Part shown: positions 52,469-61,203 of the stretch, piece after piece
Numbering within the stretch: the first letter of the stretch is position 1
How the letters are laid out: every line of letters starts with the position of its first letter
DNA from: Desulfitibacter sp. BRH_c19
Lineage (GTDB): Bacteria > Bacillota > DSM-16504 > Desulfitibacterales > Desulfitibacteraceae
NCBI GenBank assembly: GCA_001515945.1
Contig: LOER01000022.1
Span: 26,047 to 90,046 of the forward strand
Length of the DNA stretch: 64,000 nucleotides
Direction: 5' to 3'
Translations under genes and position numbers: made by a program
The notes under the pieces: model-generated
Seen by the model: the letters and a program-made list of their open reading frames with translations, nothing else
The model's database searches: none
What the model was told of the DNA's origin: nothing

Positions 52469-53218
52469 TTAAAACTGATATTCAACTGCTACCCTAGCCT
52501 GTACCTCTATATTTCCAGGTACTATTGGAGTGGGAGTGCCGGAATCTGCATCTTTATCCATCATTAGTGACTCATTCTCAAATGAAGTTCTATATGGGGA
52601 ATAACTTGACCCTTCTTCGGAAATAGACTTAATTCCTGATATGGTTACACCTGCACCCTTTGCTATAGCTTCACCCTTAGATTTTGCTTGAGTTGTAGCT
52701 GCTTGAAGTGCCTGCAATTTAACTGCCTCAGAGTCTTTTAATTCAAAGCGTACTGACTGTACTTGATTTGCGCCAGATTTGATTGCTGTATCAATAACCT
52801 GACCCATTTTTTCTAAATCATCATTAATTGTAATAGTTAGAGAATTATGTGCTATATACTGGGTGGGTTGTTCTTCTCTAAGCTTTTCTGGAGATACATA
52901 ATCTACGTAACTGTAAACATTGTAGGATCCAGTCTTTATTTGATCATCATTTAATCCAAAGCTTTTTAACGCAGCTATTACTTTATCAGTAGCTTTAGAA
53001 TTCTCAGCTACGGCTTTCTGTGCATCGGCATTTTTTGTTTCTACTGCAACCACAACAATACCTTGATCTGGAGCTGCTGTAATTACAGACTCACCAATTA
53101 CCCTAATCACTCCATCATTATCTGGAACAGATGCAATGGTAGGATTGGAGACACTATTTAGTGCTAGACCTGTTAAAACTAAAAGTGTAGCTAAAATAAG
53201 TAAAAACTTTTTATTCAT
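52469..53218 (-). CDS. SIMPL (DUF541) domain exported protein
   Basis: This is a 249-residue protein with an N-terminal signal or anchor and a SIMPL/DUF541 domain: RVIGESVITAAPDQGIVVVA, AVAENSKATDKVIAALKSFG and the C-terminal VPGNIEVQARVAVEYQF. The family occurs in envelopes and in the oxidative-stress protein BP26; its role is not settled. The SD sequence AAAGGGGG precedes the ATG. Confidence 0.85.
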   Translation of the reverse strand: MNKKFLLILATLLVLTGLALNSVSNPTIASVPDNDGVIRVIGESVITAAPDQGIVVVAVETKNADAQKAVAENSKATDKVIAALKSFGLNDDQIKTGSYNVYSYVDYVSPEKLREEQPTQYIAHNSLTITINDDLEKMGQVIDTAIKSGANQVQSVRFELKDSEAVKLQALQAATTQAKSKGEAIAKGAGVTISGIKSISEEGSSYSPYRTSFENESLMMDKDADSGTPTPIVPGNIEVQARVAVEYQF

Positions 53219-53354
53219 AATTTAAAAGCCCCCTTTTTTAATGTATATATCTATAGACGGGCTTCGAGAGGAATTGTTCCAGAACTGAAAGTATCCTTGA
53301 TCTGCTTGTAATAAAAAAATCAAATTCAACATAGATTTTTTAGTAAGAATAACA

Positions 53355-53383
53355 ATGACATTTGATGTAAGTCAGGTTATAAT
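53355..53383 (+). promoter_or_regulatory. sigma-A promoter upstream of the ald remnant
   Basis: ATGACA, a 17-base spacer, then TATAAT. It could still drive the symporter gene downstream. Confidence 0.5.
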
Positions 53384-53474
53384 AGTACTATGAGAAAATT
53401 CTAACAATACAGTTATTTGGAAAAATTCTGTTAATTGGCTCTAGCGGTTTTTGGATGAAAATAATATAAAAGGC

Positions 53475-53857
53475 AGGCACGGAAATTAACAGGCATTCAT
53501 ACGATACTATTTGACTTGGTAATGGTTATCTACCATTACTTGCACCTATGAACGAAATAGATGGTAAGATGTCTTTTCCAGATAGGTGCACAATTTTTAG
53601 AAAAGCCAAAAAGGGGAAGGGAGGTTATTAGGGGAGTGCCTGGGGTACCACCTACTCATGTAGTTATTATCGGGTATTAGCTGGAACCAATGCTGCCAAA
53701 GTGGCTATGAATATGGGAGTTAGGGTGAGTTAGATGTAGAGGTGAGAAGACTACTATATTTAGATGACATATATGGTAATTCCTTAAGACAGCAGTCTCT
53801 TGTAGCTACGATGCCTCATTTGGGAAATTGCATGAAAAAATTAAAAAAGGAGTGAAA
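53475..53857 (+). pseudogene. ald: alanine dehydrogenase remnant
   Basis: Broken pieces of alanine dehydrogenase can be read in shifting frames: YDTI-stop-[51 protein letters not shown] and LDVEVRRLLYLDDIYGN. These match the catalytic and NAD-binding core in the correct order. At least one stop and two frameshifts interrupt them, and both ends of the gene are missing. The intact alanine:sodium symporter gene begins right after it, so an alanine catabolic pair has decayed to the transporter only. Confidence 0.82.
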
Positions 53858-53860
53858 TAA

Positions 53861-55201
53861 ATGGACTTTCTAAATGCACTAAGTAGCTTTGTTTGGGGTC
53901 CTCCAATGTTGATTTTATTGGTTGGTACAGGTATATTTCTTACAATTCGCTTAAAGGGGTTACAATTCAGTAAGCTTATTTATGCCCATAAGCTTATATT
54001 TACAAAAGATGAAAAAAGTGAAGGTGATATATCACATTTTCAAGCATTAACAACTGCACTAGCCGCTACAATTGGTACAGGTAATATTGCAGGAGTAGCT
54101 ACAGCAATATTCCTTGGTGGACCAGGGGCAGTATTTTGGATGTGGATGACTGGTCTGGTCGGGATGGCAACAAAATATTCTGAGGCGGTTTTAGCGGTTA
54201 AGTACAGAACAGTAGATAAAAAGGGTGAAATGTCAGGTGGACCTATGTACTATATTGAAAAGGGCTTAGGGTGGAAATGGCTTGGTGTTGCTTTTGCATT
54301 CTTTGGTGCTGTTGCAGCCTTTGGGATAGGTAATATGGTACAGTCAAACTCTGTAGCAGCATCTGTTCAAACTACATTTAGCATACCTCCATTCGTTACG
54401 GGAATAGTGTTAGCGGCATTAACAGCTCTTGTAGTACTTGGAGGAATTAAAAGTATTGGACGTGTAACAGCTTATTTAGTACCATTTATGGCTGCAATTT
54501 ATACTATCGGTGGATTAATTGTATTATTTATTAATATTGATGCGGTTCCGGCTGCGTTTGGTTCAATTTTTAGTTCTGCATTTACTGGAAGTGCAGCAAC
54601 AGGTGGAGCTGTTGGAGCGGCAATAAGGTTTGGAGTAGCTAGGGGAGTATTTTCCAACGAAGCTGGTCTAGGAAGTGCACCAATAGCAGCAGCAGCGGCC
54701 AGAACAGATTATCCGGGTCGTCAGGCCCTTGTAAGCATGACCCAAACATTTATTGATACTATAGTAGTTTGTTCTATTACAGCCTTAGCTATTTTAACCA
54801 CAGGTGTATTAGGCACACCTGATTTAACTGGAGCAGCACTTACAACAGCAGCATTTAATGAAGCCTTACCAGTCTTCGGTGGCCTGATTGTAGCTATTGG
54901 TATTATGCTGTTTGCCTATTCAACAATATTAGGCTGGTGTTATTATGGAGAGAAATGTCTCGAATACCTAATAAATGAGTCTGTAGTTCTCTATTATAGA
55001 ATTGCCTTTGTATTAGTAGTTTTCGTAGGGGCTGTTTCAAAGCTTGACTTTGTATGGACTTTTTCAGATGTTATGAATGGGTTAATGGCAGTACCAAACT
55101 TAATAGGCTTAATAGGCCTAAGTGGTGTCGTTGTTGCTGAGACTAACAGATTTTTAAATGCCCAAAAGAGTGAGATTAAAGTAAAGGGACAGTCTATGTA
55201 A
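53861..55201 (+). CDS. alanine/glycine:sodium symporter (AgcS family)
   Basis: This is a 446-residue integral membrane carrier with about 11 helices. AgcS signatures are visible: [47 protein letters not shown], and [19 protein letters not shown]. It couples uptake of alanine or glycine to Na+. The ATG follows AAAGGAG. It lies directly downstream of an alanine dehydrogenase pseudogene. Confidence 0.93.
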   Translation: MDFLNALSSFVWGPPMLILLVGTGIFLTIRLKGLQFSKLIYAHKLIFTKDEKSEGDISHFQALTTALAATIGTGNIAGVATAIFLGGPGAVFWMWMTGLVGMATKYSEAVLAVKYRTVDKKGEMSGGPMYYIEKGLGWKWLGVAFAFFGAVAAFGIGNMVQSNSVAASVQTTFSIPPFVTGIVLAALTALVVLGGIKSIGRVTAYLVPFMAAIYTIGGLIVLFINIDAVPAAFGSIFSSAFTGSAATGGAVGAAIRFGVARGVFSNEAGLGSAPIAAAAARTDYPGRQALVSMTQTFIDTIVVCSITALAILTTGVLGTPDLTGAALTTAAFNEALPVFGGLIVAIGIMLFAYSTILGWCYYGEKCLEYLINESVVLYYRIAFVLVVFVGAVSKLDFVWTFSDVMNGLMAVPNLIGLIGLSGVVVAETNRFLNAQKSEIKVKGQSM

Positions 55202-55299
55202 GTTGTAAAAGAATATTATATAGACTATGGAACATATTTTAGTTGAACATAAAAGAATTAGATGATACTATTTATATAATCCTATTAACATTTATTAAA

Positions 55300-55388
55300 A
55301 AGGGGAGCTGGGGCAACCTGGCTGAGATAGAACATAATGCTGTTCTGACCCTTAACCTGATCTGGATAATGCCAGCGTAGGGAAATAG
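55300..55388 (+). ncRNA. TPP riboswitch (THI element)
   Basis: The conserved core is present: GGGGAGC near the 5' end, CTGGCTGAGA, then GACCCTTAACCTGATCTGGA and TAATGCCAGCGTAGGGAA. It precedes an intrinsic terminator and a thiamin-precursor uptake operon. When thiamin pyrophosphate binds, transcription should stop. Confidence 0.96.
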
Positions 55389-55409
55389 CAAAGGTATTTT
55401 TTGTGATAC

Positions 55410-55444
55410 TAAGCTGCTGCCCATGTTGGTGGCAGCTTTTATTT
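55410..55444 (+). terminator. TPP riboswitch attenuator terminator
   Basis: AAGCTGC...GCAGCTT forms a hairpin followed by TTATTTT, between the aptamer and the first gene. Confidence 0.75.
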
Positions 55445-55470
55445 TGCTCTTAAAAGAGAGGAGGGTTAGA

Positions 55471-55764
55471 ATGCCCATTTGTAATGTTAGCTTACAGGTA
55501 ATACCTAATGTCTCTGAAGAAAGGATTTATGAAACAGTAGATAAGGTTATTGATTATATTAGTAAATCAGGCGTAAAGTATACTGTAGGACCAATGGAAA
55601 CCACAATGGAAGGTGACCTTGAAGAACTTCTAGAAATTGTAAAAAAGGCACAGGAAATATGTGTAGAAGCTGGTGCAAGAAGAATATGTTCTGTAGTTAA
55701 AATAGACTACAGTCCCCAAGGAGTGACCATAGATGAAAAGGTGGGTAAATACAAGCTGGGTTAA
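55471..55764 (+). CDS. MTH1187/YkoF-like thiamin-precursor binding protein
   Basis: This is a 97-residue ferredoxin-like protein of the thiamine-binding MTH1187/YkoF family: NVSLQVIPNVSEERIYETVDKV and YTVGPMETTMEGDLEELLEIV. It is thought to bind thiamin or HMP in the cytoplasm. ATG 55471 follows GAGGAGG; the longer frame would begin inside the terminator. It overlaps the permease gene by 32 bases. Confidence 0.87.
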   Translation: MPICNVSLQVIPNVSEERIYETVDKVIDYISKSGVKYTVGPMETTMEGDLEELLEIVKKAQEICVEAGARRICSVVKIDYSPQGVTIDEKVGKYKLG

Positions 55765-56527
55765 AACAGGTATAAGTCCCTCGTTTTTATTCATGGTGCT
55801 ACTTATATTTATCTGGGAGTTTATGATTAAAATAATAAAGCTTCCTGAATATATATTACCTGCTCCTACTTCCATTGCAATATCATTAATCAATAATTTC
55901 ACACTACTTTTGTCACACACCAAGACAACTTTTTTGACAGCGATTGTTGGTTTATCAATGTCTATTATAGTGGCTCTTATCCTATCTGTTGTGATGGATA
56001 AGGTTAAAACTATTAAAAAAGTGTTGTATCCACTTCTCATTGTTTCACAGACCATACCTATAATAGCTTTAGCACCGCTGATGATAATCTGGTTTGGTCT
56101 TGGGATCTTACCAAAAATCCTTGTTGTTGCCCTTGTCTGCTTTTTTCCTATTGTAGTCAATCTGGTGAACGGATTAGAGAATGTGGATAGTGAGTTGATG
56201 GAGCTTATGAAGGTTATGGGAGTTAGTCCTGCTATGATTTTTACTACAGTCCAATTTCCATCAGTACTCCCGTATTTCTTTTCAGGACTAAAGATTTCTG
56301 CTACCTATAGTGTGATGGGAGCAGTAATTGGTGAATGGCTAGGTGCTAGCTCTGGCTTAGGAATATATATGACCAGGGCAATGCATTCTTATAATACTAG
56401 CAATTTATTTGCTGCTATTTTGATAGTTGTCCTGTTGAGTATATTTCTATTTAAGATTGTTGATTTGTTGGCCTGGATATCAATGCCCTGGAATAGGGCA
56501 GAAGAACAAACATCATGGGAGGAATAG
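55733..56527 (+). CDS. ABC transporter permease for a thiamin precursor (ThiX-like)
   Basis: This is a 264-residue BPD-type permease with about six helices and the EAA loop in NGLENVDSELMELMKVMGVSPAM. Its place after a TPP riboswitch, with an NMT1/THI5-like binding protein and an ATPase, matches ThiXYZ (formylaminopyrimidine/HMP) uptake. It begins inside the preceding gene, suggesting translational coupling. Confidence 0.87.
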   Translation: MKRWVNTSWVKTGISPSFLFMVLLIFIWEFMIKIIKLPEYILPAPTSIAISLINNFTLLLSHTKTTFLTAIVGLSMSIIVALILSVVMDKVKTIKKVLYPLLIVSQTIPIIALAPLMIIWFGLGILPKILVVALVCFFPIVVNLVNGLENVDSELMELMKVMGVSPAMIFTTVQFPSVLPYFFSGLKISATYSVMGAVIGEWLGASSGLGIYMTRAMHSYNTSNLFAAILIVVLLSIFLFKIVDLLAWISMPWNRAEEQTSWEE

Positions 56528-56533
56528 AAAGGA

Positions 56534-57538
56534 ATGAATATAATAATGAAAAATAAAAAGTACCTTTGGATATGTGCCATACTTGTTATTGCGTTAGGTT
56601 TAGGTTTTGCAGCAGGATGCAGCTCAGAAAAGACTGAAGATCAGCTTGAAAAAATTGTCGTAACCTTAGATTGGACACCTAATACCAATCACACAGGGTT
56701 ATATGTTGCAAAGGACAATGGATATTATGAAGAGGCTGGATTAGACGTTGAGATTGTTCAGCTATCGGGAGGTAGTGTTGAACAGGTAGTAGCATCTGAA
56801 AGCTCCCATTTTGGAGTTGCATATCAGGAAGGCGTTACCTATGCACGTTTAAGTGATATTCCTATTGTTTCAATTGCAGCAGTAATTCAACATAACACTT
56901 CTGGGTTCGCTTCTTTGAAATCTAAAGGCATCGAGACTCCCAAGGACTTCGAAGGTAAAAAATATGGAGGTTGGGGTTCGCCTGTAGAGGAAGCAACGAT
57001 TAAAGCTTTGATGGATAGATATGAAGCCGACTATAGTCAAGTTGAAATATTGACAACTGGAGCGGTAGATTTTTTTGTAAGTAGTGAAAAAAATGCTGAC
57101 TTCTCATGGATTTATTCAGCTTGGGATGGTGTTGCGGCAGAAATAAGGGGAGTAGAATTAAATTATATTGACTTAGGTACTATTGATCCTGCTTTGGATT
57201 ATTATACACCAGTCCTAATTACAAGTGAGTCTTTGATTAATGAAGATCCTGAGCTCGTAGAGAAGTTTATGAAGGCAACTGCTAAAGGGTATGAATTCGC
57301 CATAGAACAGCCAGAACAAGCAGCTAGTATACTTCTTGCAAATGCACCAGAATTAGATGAGGAATTGGTAATTGCTAGCCAAATCTGGCTGAAGGATAAA
57401 TATCAAGATGATGCAGAAATGTGGGGATTGCAACAAAAAGAGGTATGGCAAAACTATACAAACTGGTTATCTGAAAGAGATTTGATAGAAGGTGAACTAG
57501 ATGTTGATAAAGCCTTCACCAACCAGTTCATTAACTAA
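56534..57538 (+). CDS. thiamin-precursor-binding lipoprotein (NMT1/THI5-like, ThiY)
   Basis: This is a 334-residue solute-binding lipoprotein with lipobox FAAGC. NMT1/THI5 landmarks: TLDWTPNTNHTGLYVAKDNGYY, AGLDVEIVQL, and GGWGSPVEEATIKALM. It captures the HMP-type precursor outside the cell and passes it to the adjacent permease. Start at 56534 (SD AAAGGAA), or at the internal ATG four codons later. Confidence 0.9.
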   Translation: MNIIMKNKKYLWICAILVIALGLGFAAGCSSEKTEDQLEKIVVTLDWTPNTNHTGLYVAKDNGYYEEAGLDVEIVQLSGGSVEQVVASESSHFGVAYQEGVTYARLSDIPIVSIAAVIQHNTSGFASLKSKGIETPKDFEGKKYGGWGSPVEEATIKALMDRYEADYSQVEILTTGAVDFFVSSEKNADFSWIYSAWDGVAAEIRGVELNYIDLGTIDPALDYYTPVLITSESLINEDPELVEKFMKATAKGYEFAIEQPEQAASILLANAPELDEELVIASQIWLKDKYQDDAEMWGLQQKEVWQNYTNWLSERDLIEGELDVDKAFTNQFIN

Positions 57539-57570
57539 AATACAAAAAAAGTACCTAGGAGTTGTTAGTA

Positions 57571-58335
57571 GTGGCAACTAATCAAACTATCTTACAGCTA
57601 ACAAAAGTGAGCAAGACCTATACCAGTAGAGGAAATTACTTGCCAGTAATCAGGGATATCTCTTTGCATGTTAATAAGGGTGAATTTGTATCCTTGCTAG
57701 GACCTAGTGGTTCAGGAAAAAGCACATTGTTCAGGATTATATCTGGTTTAGTTAAAGCCGAAGAAGGTAAGGTCTCTATTGATGGACAGGAGGTACTGGG
57801 TAATTATATTTCCATAGTAGGTTATATGCCTCAAAAGGATCTTCTATTGCCTTGGAGAACGCTTATACAAAATGCAGCTCTGCCACTATTAGTACAGAAG
57901 GTTAGTCAAAAGGAGGCCTACCTAAAGGTAAGAGAATTGTTACCTGTTTTTGGTCTGGAGGAATTTGAAAATGTATTTCCTAAGCAATTATCAGGGGGAA
58001 TGAGGCAAAGGGCTGCTTTATTAAGAACAGTACTTATTGATAGTAATTTAATGCTTCTAGATGAACCCTTTGCTGCTTTAGATGCTCTAACCCGTGAAAA
58101 GCTACAGGAATGGTTAATGGGGGTCCTGCAATTATTCAATAAAAGCGTGCTCTTTATTACCCATAGTATAGATGAGGCTATTTATCTTTCTGACAGGATT
58201 TATGTGATTTCCCATAGACCGGGTGAAATTGTATTAGAATTAAAAGTAGAGATACAACGCCCTAGAGATAGAAAGATAGTTACAACAAAAGAGTTTATAA
58301 ACTACAAGGAAGAATTGCTAGAAGCTTTAAGGTAA
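57571..58335 (+). CDS. ABC transporter ATPase for a thiamin precursor (ThiZ-like)
   Basis: This is a 254-residue ATPase: Walker A GPSGSGKSTL, signature QLSGGMRQRAALLRT, Walker B LMLLDEPFAALDALT, switch His in ITHSIDEA. It is typical of the nitrate/taurine/HMP subfamily. GTG 57571 is preferred because AGGAG lies 9 bases before it. It is the last gene of the riboswitch operon. Confidence 0.9.
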   Translation: MATNQTILQLTKVSKTYTSRGNYLPVIRDISLHVNKGEFVSLLGPSGSGKSTLFRIISGLVKAEEGKVSIDGQEVLGNYISIVGYMPQKDLLLPWRTLIQNAALPLLVQKVSQKEAYLKVRELLPVFGLEEFENVFPKQLSGGMRQRAALLRTVLIDSNLMLLDEPFAALDALTREKLQEWLMGVLQLFNKSVLFITHSIDEAIYLSDRIYVISHRPGEIVLELKVEIQRPRDRKIVTTKEFINYKEELLEALR

Positions 58336-58491
58336 CTAATTCTTCCAAGTTCTTTTGACCTTTATGACTAGGAGTAAACCCTTTTCAATGGTGATAGTTG
58401 CCATATTGTTAATGAACTCATTGCTTAGCCCCCGAGTAGATGCAAAATATAATGTTTTCTGAGTATTTAATAAGGATTCCTATAATATTTA

Positions 58492-58520
58492 CCCACCTTA
58501 TGTAAAGGTGGGGATTATTT
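58492..58520 (+). terminator. terminator after the thiamin-precursor operon
   Basis: CCCACCTT/AAGGTGGG is followed by GATTATTTT. Confidence 0.75.
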
Positions 58521-58629
58521 TGCCATTACATTGCAGGAGTTTAGTTGATTATGGTGAAATATATTACATATATTAAATAGAAGAAAAAATGGAAATGTAT
58601 TAGACTAATAAGGGGGCGTAGTCGTGCGT

Positions 58630-59529
58630 ATGGAAGAATTATACTATTTAGTTGATTTGTCAAAAACAAAATCCATAAACCGTACTGCAGAACGTATTCA
58701 CGTTTCCCAGCCAGCTATCAGTAAATCTTTAAACAAACTTGAAGATGAATTGGGAGTAAAGTTGTTTTCCCGTTCTCATCAAGGTGTATATTTAACAGAG
58801 GCTGGTGAGATAGCTGTTGAAATGGCTAATGAAATTATTAAAAATATTGATGATTATAAATCAAAATTAAAAATCTACTCGGATAAATCTTCGATGCTAC
58901 CAGAAAATTTATCCGTTTATGCAGTACCCGCCATAAGTAATGGTATACTGCTTGATATATTGACTGATTTTTGTAAAGCCTTTCCAAATGTCAATGTAAC
59001 CGAAAAAGATCTAGAAGTCCCTAATATATTGGAGGATGTAAAAGTTGGCAAAGCAGATTTGGGTATTATTAGAATAGTCGACGGCCTGTTTGAAATTGAT
59101 GAAAATGAGTTTTATATGGAAAAGTTGTTTCATGATAAGTTAGTTGTTTGCACCAGGAAATCATCATCACTTTCAAAAAGAAAATCTATTTCATTAAAGG
59201 AATTGGTTAAATACCCAATAATACTCTATTATTCTGATTCGTTTATAAAGCATTTTTTAAAAGAAACTGCCAATGCTAAGGTAACACTTAATTCAAACAA
59301 TTTTAGCATCTTTAAAAAAACTGTTATGGAAGGATTGGCAGCAGGAATCATAACTGAATTTATGGCAACTTCAGCTTTAAAACAAGAATTTGATTCCCAG
59401 GAAATTATTAGGATACCTATTAGTGACAATATCAAAATAGGCTATGGATGGGTACGTTCAAAAAAATATCCATTTTCAATAGCTGCACAGGAATTTGTAA
59501 AGATACTAAAATCTCGATGTTATTTTTAA
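58630..59529 (+). CDS. LysR-family transcriptional regulator
   Basis: This is a ~299-residue LTTR with an N-terminal winged helix (KTKSINRTAERIHVSQPAIS, then KLEDELGVKLFSRSHQGVYLT) and a periplasmic-binding-like effector domain (about residues 95-295). It faces a thioredoxin reductase gene across only 10 bases; its target is unknown. Start at ATG 58630 or GTG 58624, both after AAGGGGGC. Confidence 0.9.
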   Translation: MEELYYLVDLSKTKSINRTAERIHVSQPAISKSLNKLEDELGVKLFSRSHQGVYLTEAGEIAVEMANEIIKNIDDYKSKLKIYSDKSSMLPENLSVYAVPAISNGILLDILTDFCKAFPNVNVTEKDLEVPNILEDVKVGKADLGIIRIVDGLFEIDENEFYMEKLFHDKLVVCTRKSSSLSKRKSISLKELVKYPIILYYSDSFIKHFLKETANAKVTLNSNNFSIFKKTVMEGLAAGIITEFMATSALKQEFDSQEIIRIPISDNIKIGYGWVRSKKYPFSIAAQEFVKILKSRCYF

Positions 59530-59539
59530 AGTTTTTGTC

Positions 59540-60751
59540 TTATAGTTGCAGATTTAAACTCTCTTTATCAATTGAACAATCTAGTAGTTTTATAACTTCA
59601 CCTTTATTTAATAGAACAACGGCAGGTACTTCTTTGATGCCATATTTCTCTGCAATGGACTTTTTAGTAGACATATCCACTTTAATAATCTTGTATCTTT
59701 CTCCAATCTCACTTGCCACTTCCTCAAGAAGTGTACCAAATTGCAGGCTTTCAGCAACTAGTGGCTTAAAGAATAAAAGTAAAACGGGGATATTACTTCC
59801 AAGAATGATTTTTTGGAAATAATTTAATTCCTCAATATATCTTTCAGCTGCCACGGCTGCAGTAGCACCATCACCTGCAGCTGAAACAACTTGTCTCAAA
59901 TATTTAACTCTATTGTCACCCGCCGCATAAACACCTTCAATATTTGTTTCCATCAAGTCATTAACAGGTATATATCCATTTTGATTATATTGTAAACCAC
60001 TATCTTTTAAGAATCCGGTAGATGGAACCGTTCCTACAAAAAAGAATACCCCTTGACACGCAAGTTGTGAAGATACGCCTGTTTTTAAGTTCTTAATTTG
60101 AACACCATCAACATTAAATTCACCTAAGACTTCTTCAATAGTCGAATTCCATACAAAGTTCATCTTTTCGTTACTAAATGCTTTCTCTGCACTTATCTTA
60201 TTACAATCAAGAATTCCTTCATCATGTAAAACAATAACAGTAACCTTACTTGCAAATTTTGTAATATACATACCTTCTTCAATTGCCTGGTCTCCACTAC
60301 CAACTACAACTACATGTTCATCCTCAAAGAACTCAGCATCACAAGTGGCACAGTATGCCACTCCATTACCTCTCAATCGTTTTTCACCAGGGATATTAAG
60401 AACCCTCGGTTGAGTACCGCAGGCTAAAATGACTGCTTTTGCAGTAAATTCCCTTCCATTTTTAGTTGTAATTATTTTTTCCCTCCGGGAAAAATCTACT
60501 TCAACAACTTCATCTTTTATTAATTCTGTTCCTACATTTTCTGCATGTTTTTTGAAAGTACTCATTAACGCTGGCCCACTATCCTTCTCATGTCCAGGAT
60601 AGTTTACTATTTCTCTAGTACTATATATTAACCCACCAAAAGAACCTTTGTTAATAACTAGAGTTTTGATTTTAGCTCTTCCTCCATATATTGCTGAAGT
60701 TAATCCGGCAGGTCCACCACCAATTATTATTAAATCATAGTTGCTACTCAT
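59540..60751 (-). CDS. trxB: thioredoxin reductase with C-terminal degenerate thioredoxin domain
   Basis: This is a 403-residue protein. Residues 1-305 are a standard thioredoxin reductase: FAD-binding YDLIIIGGGPAGLTSAIYGG, redox disulfide CATC in GVAYCATCDAEFF, NAD(P)-binding VVVVGSGDQAIEEGMYI and YAAGDNR. A further ~95 residues form a thioredoxin-like fold (LLLFFKPLVAESLQF, VPAVVLLNKGEVI) in which the CxxC is absent, so this domain cannot do dithiol exchange. ATG 60751 is chosen for SD GAGGTG at 6 bases. It is co-directional with a thioredoxin gene just upstream. Confidence 0.9.
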   Translation of the reverse strand: MSSNYDLIIIGGGPAGLTSAIYGGRAKIKTLVINKGSFGGLIYSTREIVNYPGHEKDSGPALMSTFKKHAENVGTELIKDEVVEVDFSRREKIITTKNGREFTAKAVILACGTQPRVLNIPGEKRLRGNGVAYCATCDAEFFEDEHVVVVGSGDQAIEEGMYITKFASKVTVIVLHDEGILDCNKISAEKAFSNEKMNFVWNSTIEEVLGEFNVDGVQIKNLKTGVSSQLACQGVFFFVGTVPSTGFLKDSGLQYNQNGYIPVNDLMETNIEGVYAAGDNRVKYLRQVVSAAGDGATAAVAAERYIEELNYFQKIILGSNIPVLLLFFKPLVAESLQFGTLLEEVASEIGERYKIIKVDMSTKKSIAEKYGIKEVPAVVLLNKGEVIKLLDCSIDKESLNLQL

Positions 60752-60774
60752 CATATGCACCTCAATCTTGAACA

Positions 60775-61095
60775 TTATAGTATTTCTACTATCTTCGCTT
60801 CTACGTCTTCTTCTTCAACTTGGCCGACTAATTTGCCTTTGTATTCACCACCATAAAAAAATAAAATTTGTGGGACCCCTCTTAAAGAGAATCTTTTATA
60901 TAAATCTTTATTTTGTTCTACATCAATATAATAAAATCCCAACTTGCCCTCATATTTTTCTAATAAATCCTCTATTATTGAAATTATTTCTTGACATACA
61001 TGACAACTTTTCCTTGAGAAAACTACTAGGCAAGCCTCGCAATTATCATAAATCACTTCCTCAAAAGATACTGCATCTAATTTTTTAAGTTGCAT
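60775..61095 (-). CDS. thioredoxin-like protein with CHVC active site
   Basis: This is a 106-residue thioredoxin fold: the redox motif is SCHVCQEI (CHVC rather than CGPC), followed by KLGFYYIDVEQNKDLYKRF and the cis-Pro strand VPQILFFYGGEY. It should be the substrate or partner of the TrxB encoded directly downstream. ATG 61095 follows TGGAGTG. Confidence 0.87.
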   Translation of the reverse strand: MQLKKLDAVSFEEVIYDNCEACLVVFSRKSCHVCQEIISIIEDLLEKYEGKLGFYYIDVEQNKDLYKRFSLRGVPQILFFYGGEYKGKLVGQVEEEDVEAKIVEIL

Positions 61096-61170
61096 ATAAA
61101 ACACTCCATTCTTAATTCTTAGTTTTGGAAAAATACTATTTCCACCACAATTATATTTTTGAATCTTTTA

Positions 61171-61203
61171 AAAAAAAGCATAGCTATTAGCTATGCTTTT
61201 TTT
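61171..61203. terminator. terminator downstream of the alkaline-phosphatase-family gene
   Basis: AAAAAAGCATAGC and GCTATGCTTTTTT pair around a 5-base loop. On the minus strand it ends the 61.2-63.2 kb gene and separates it from the thioredoxin gene. Confidence 0.8.
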
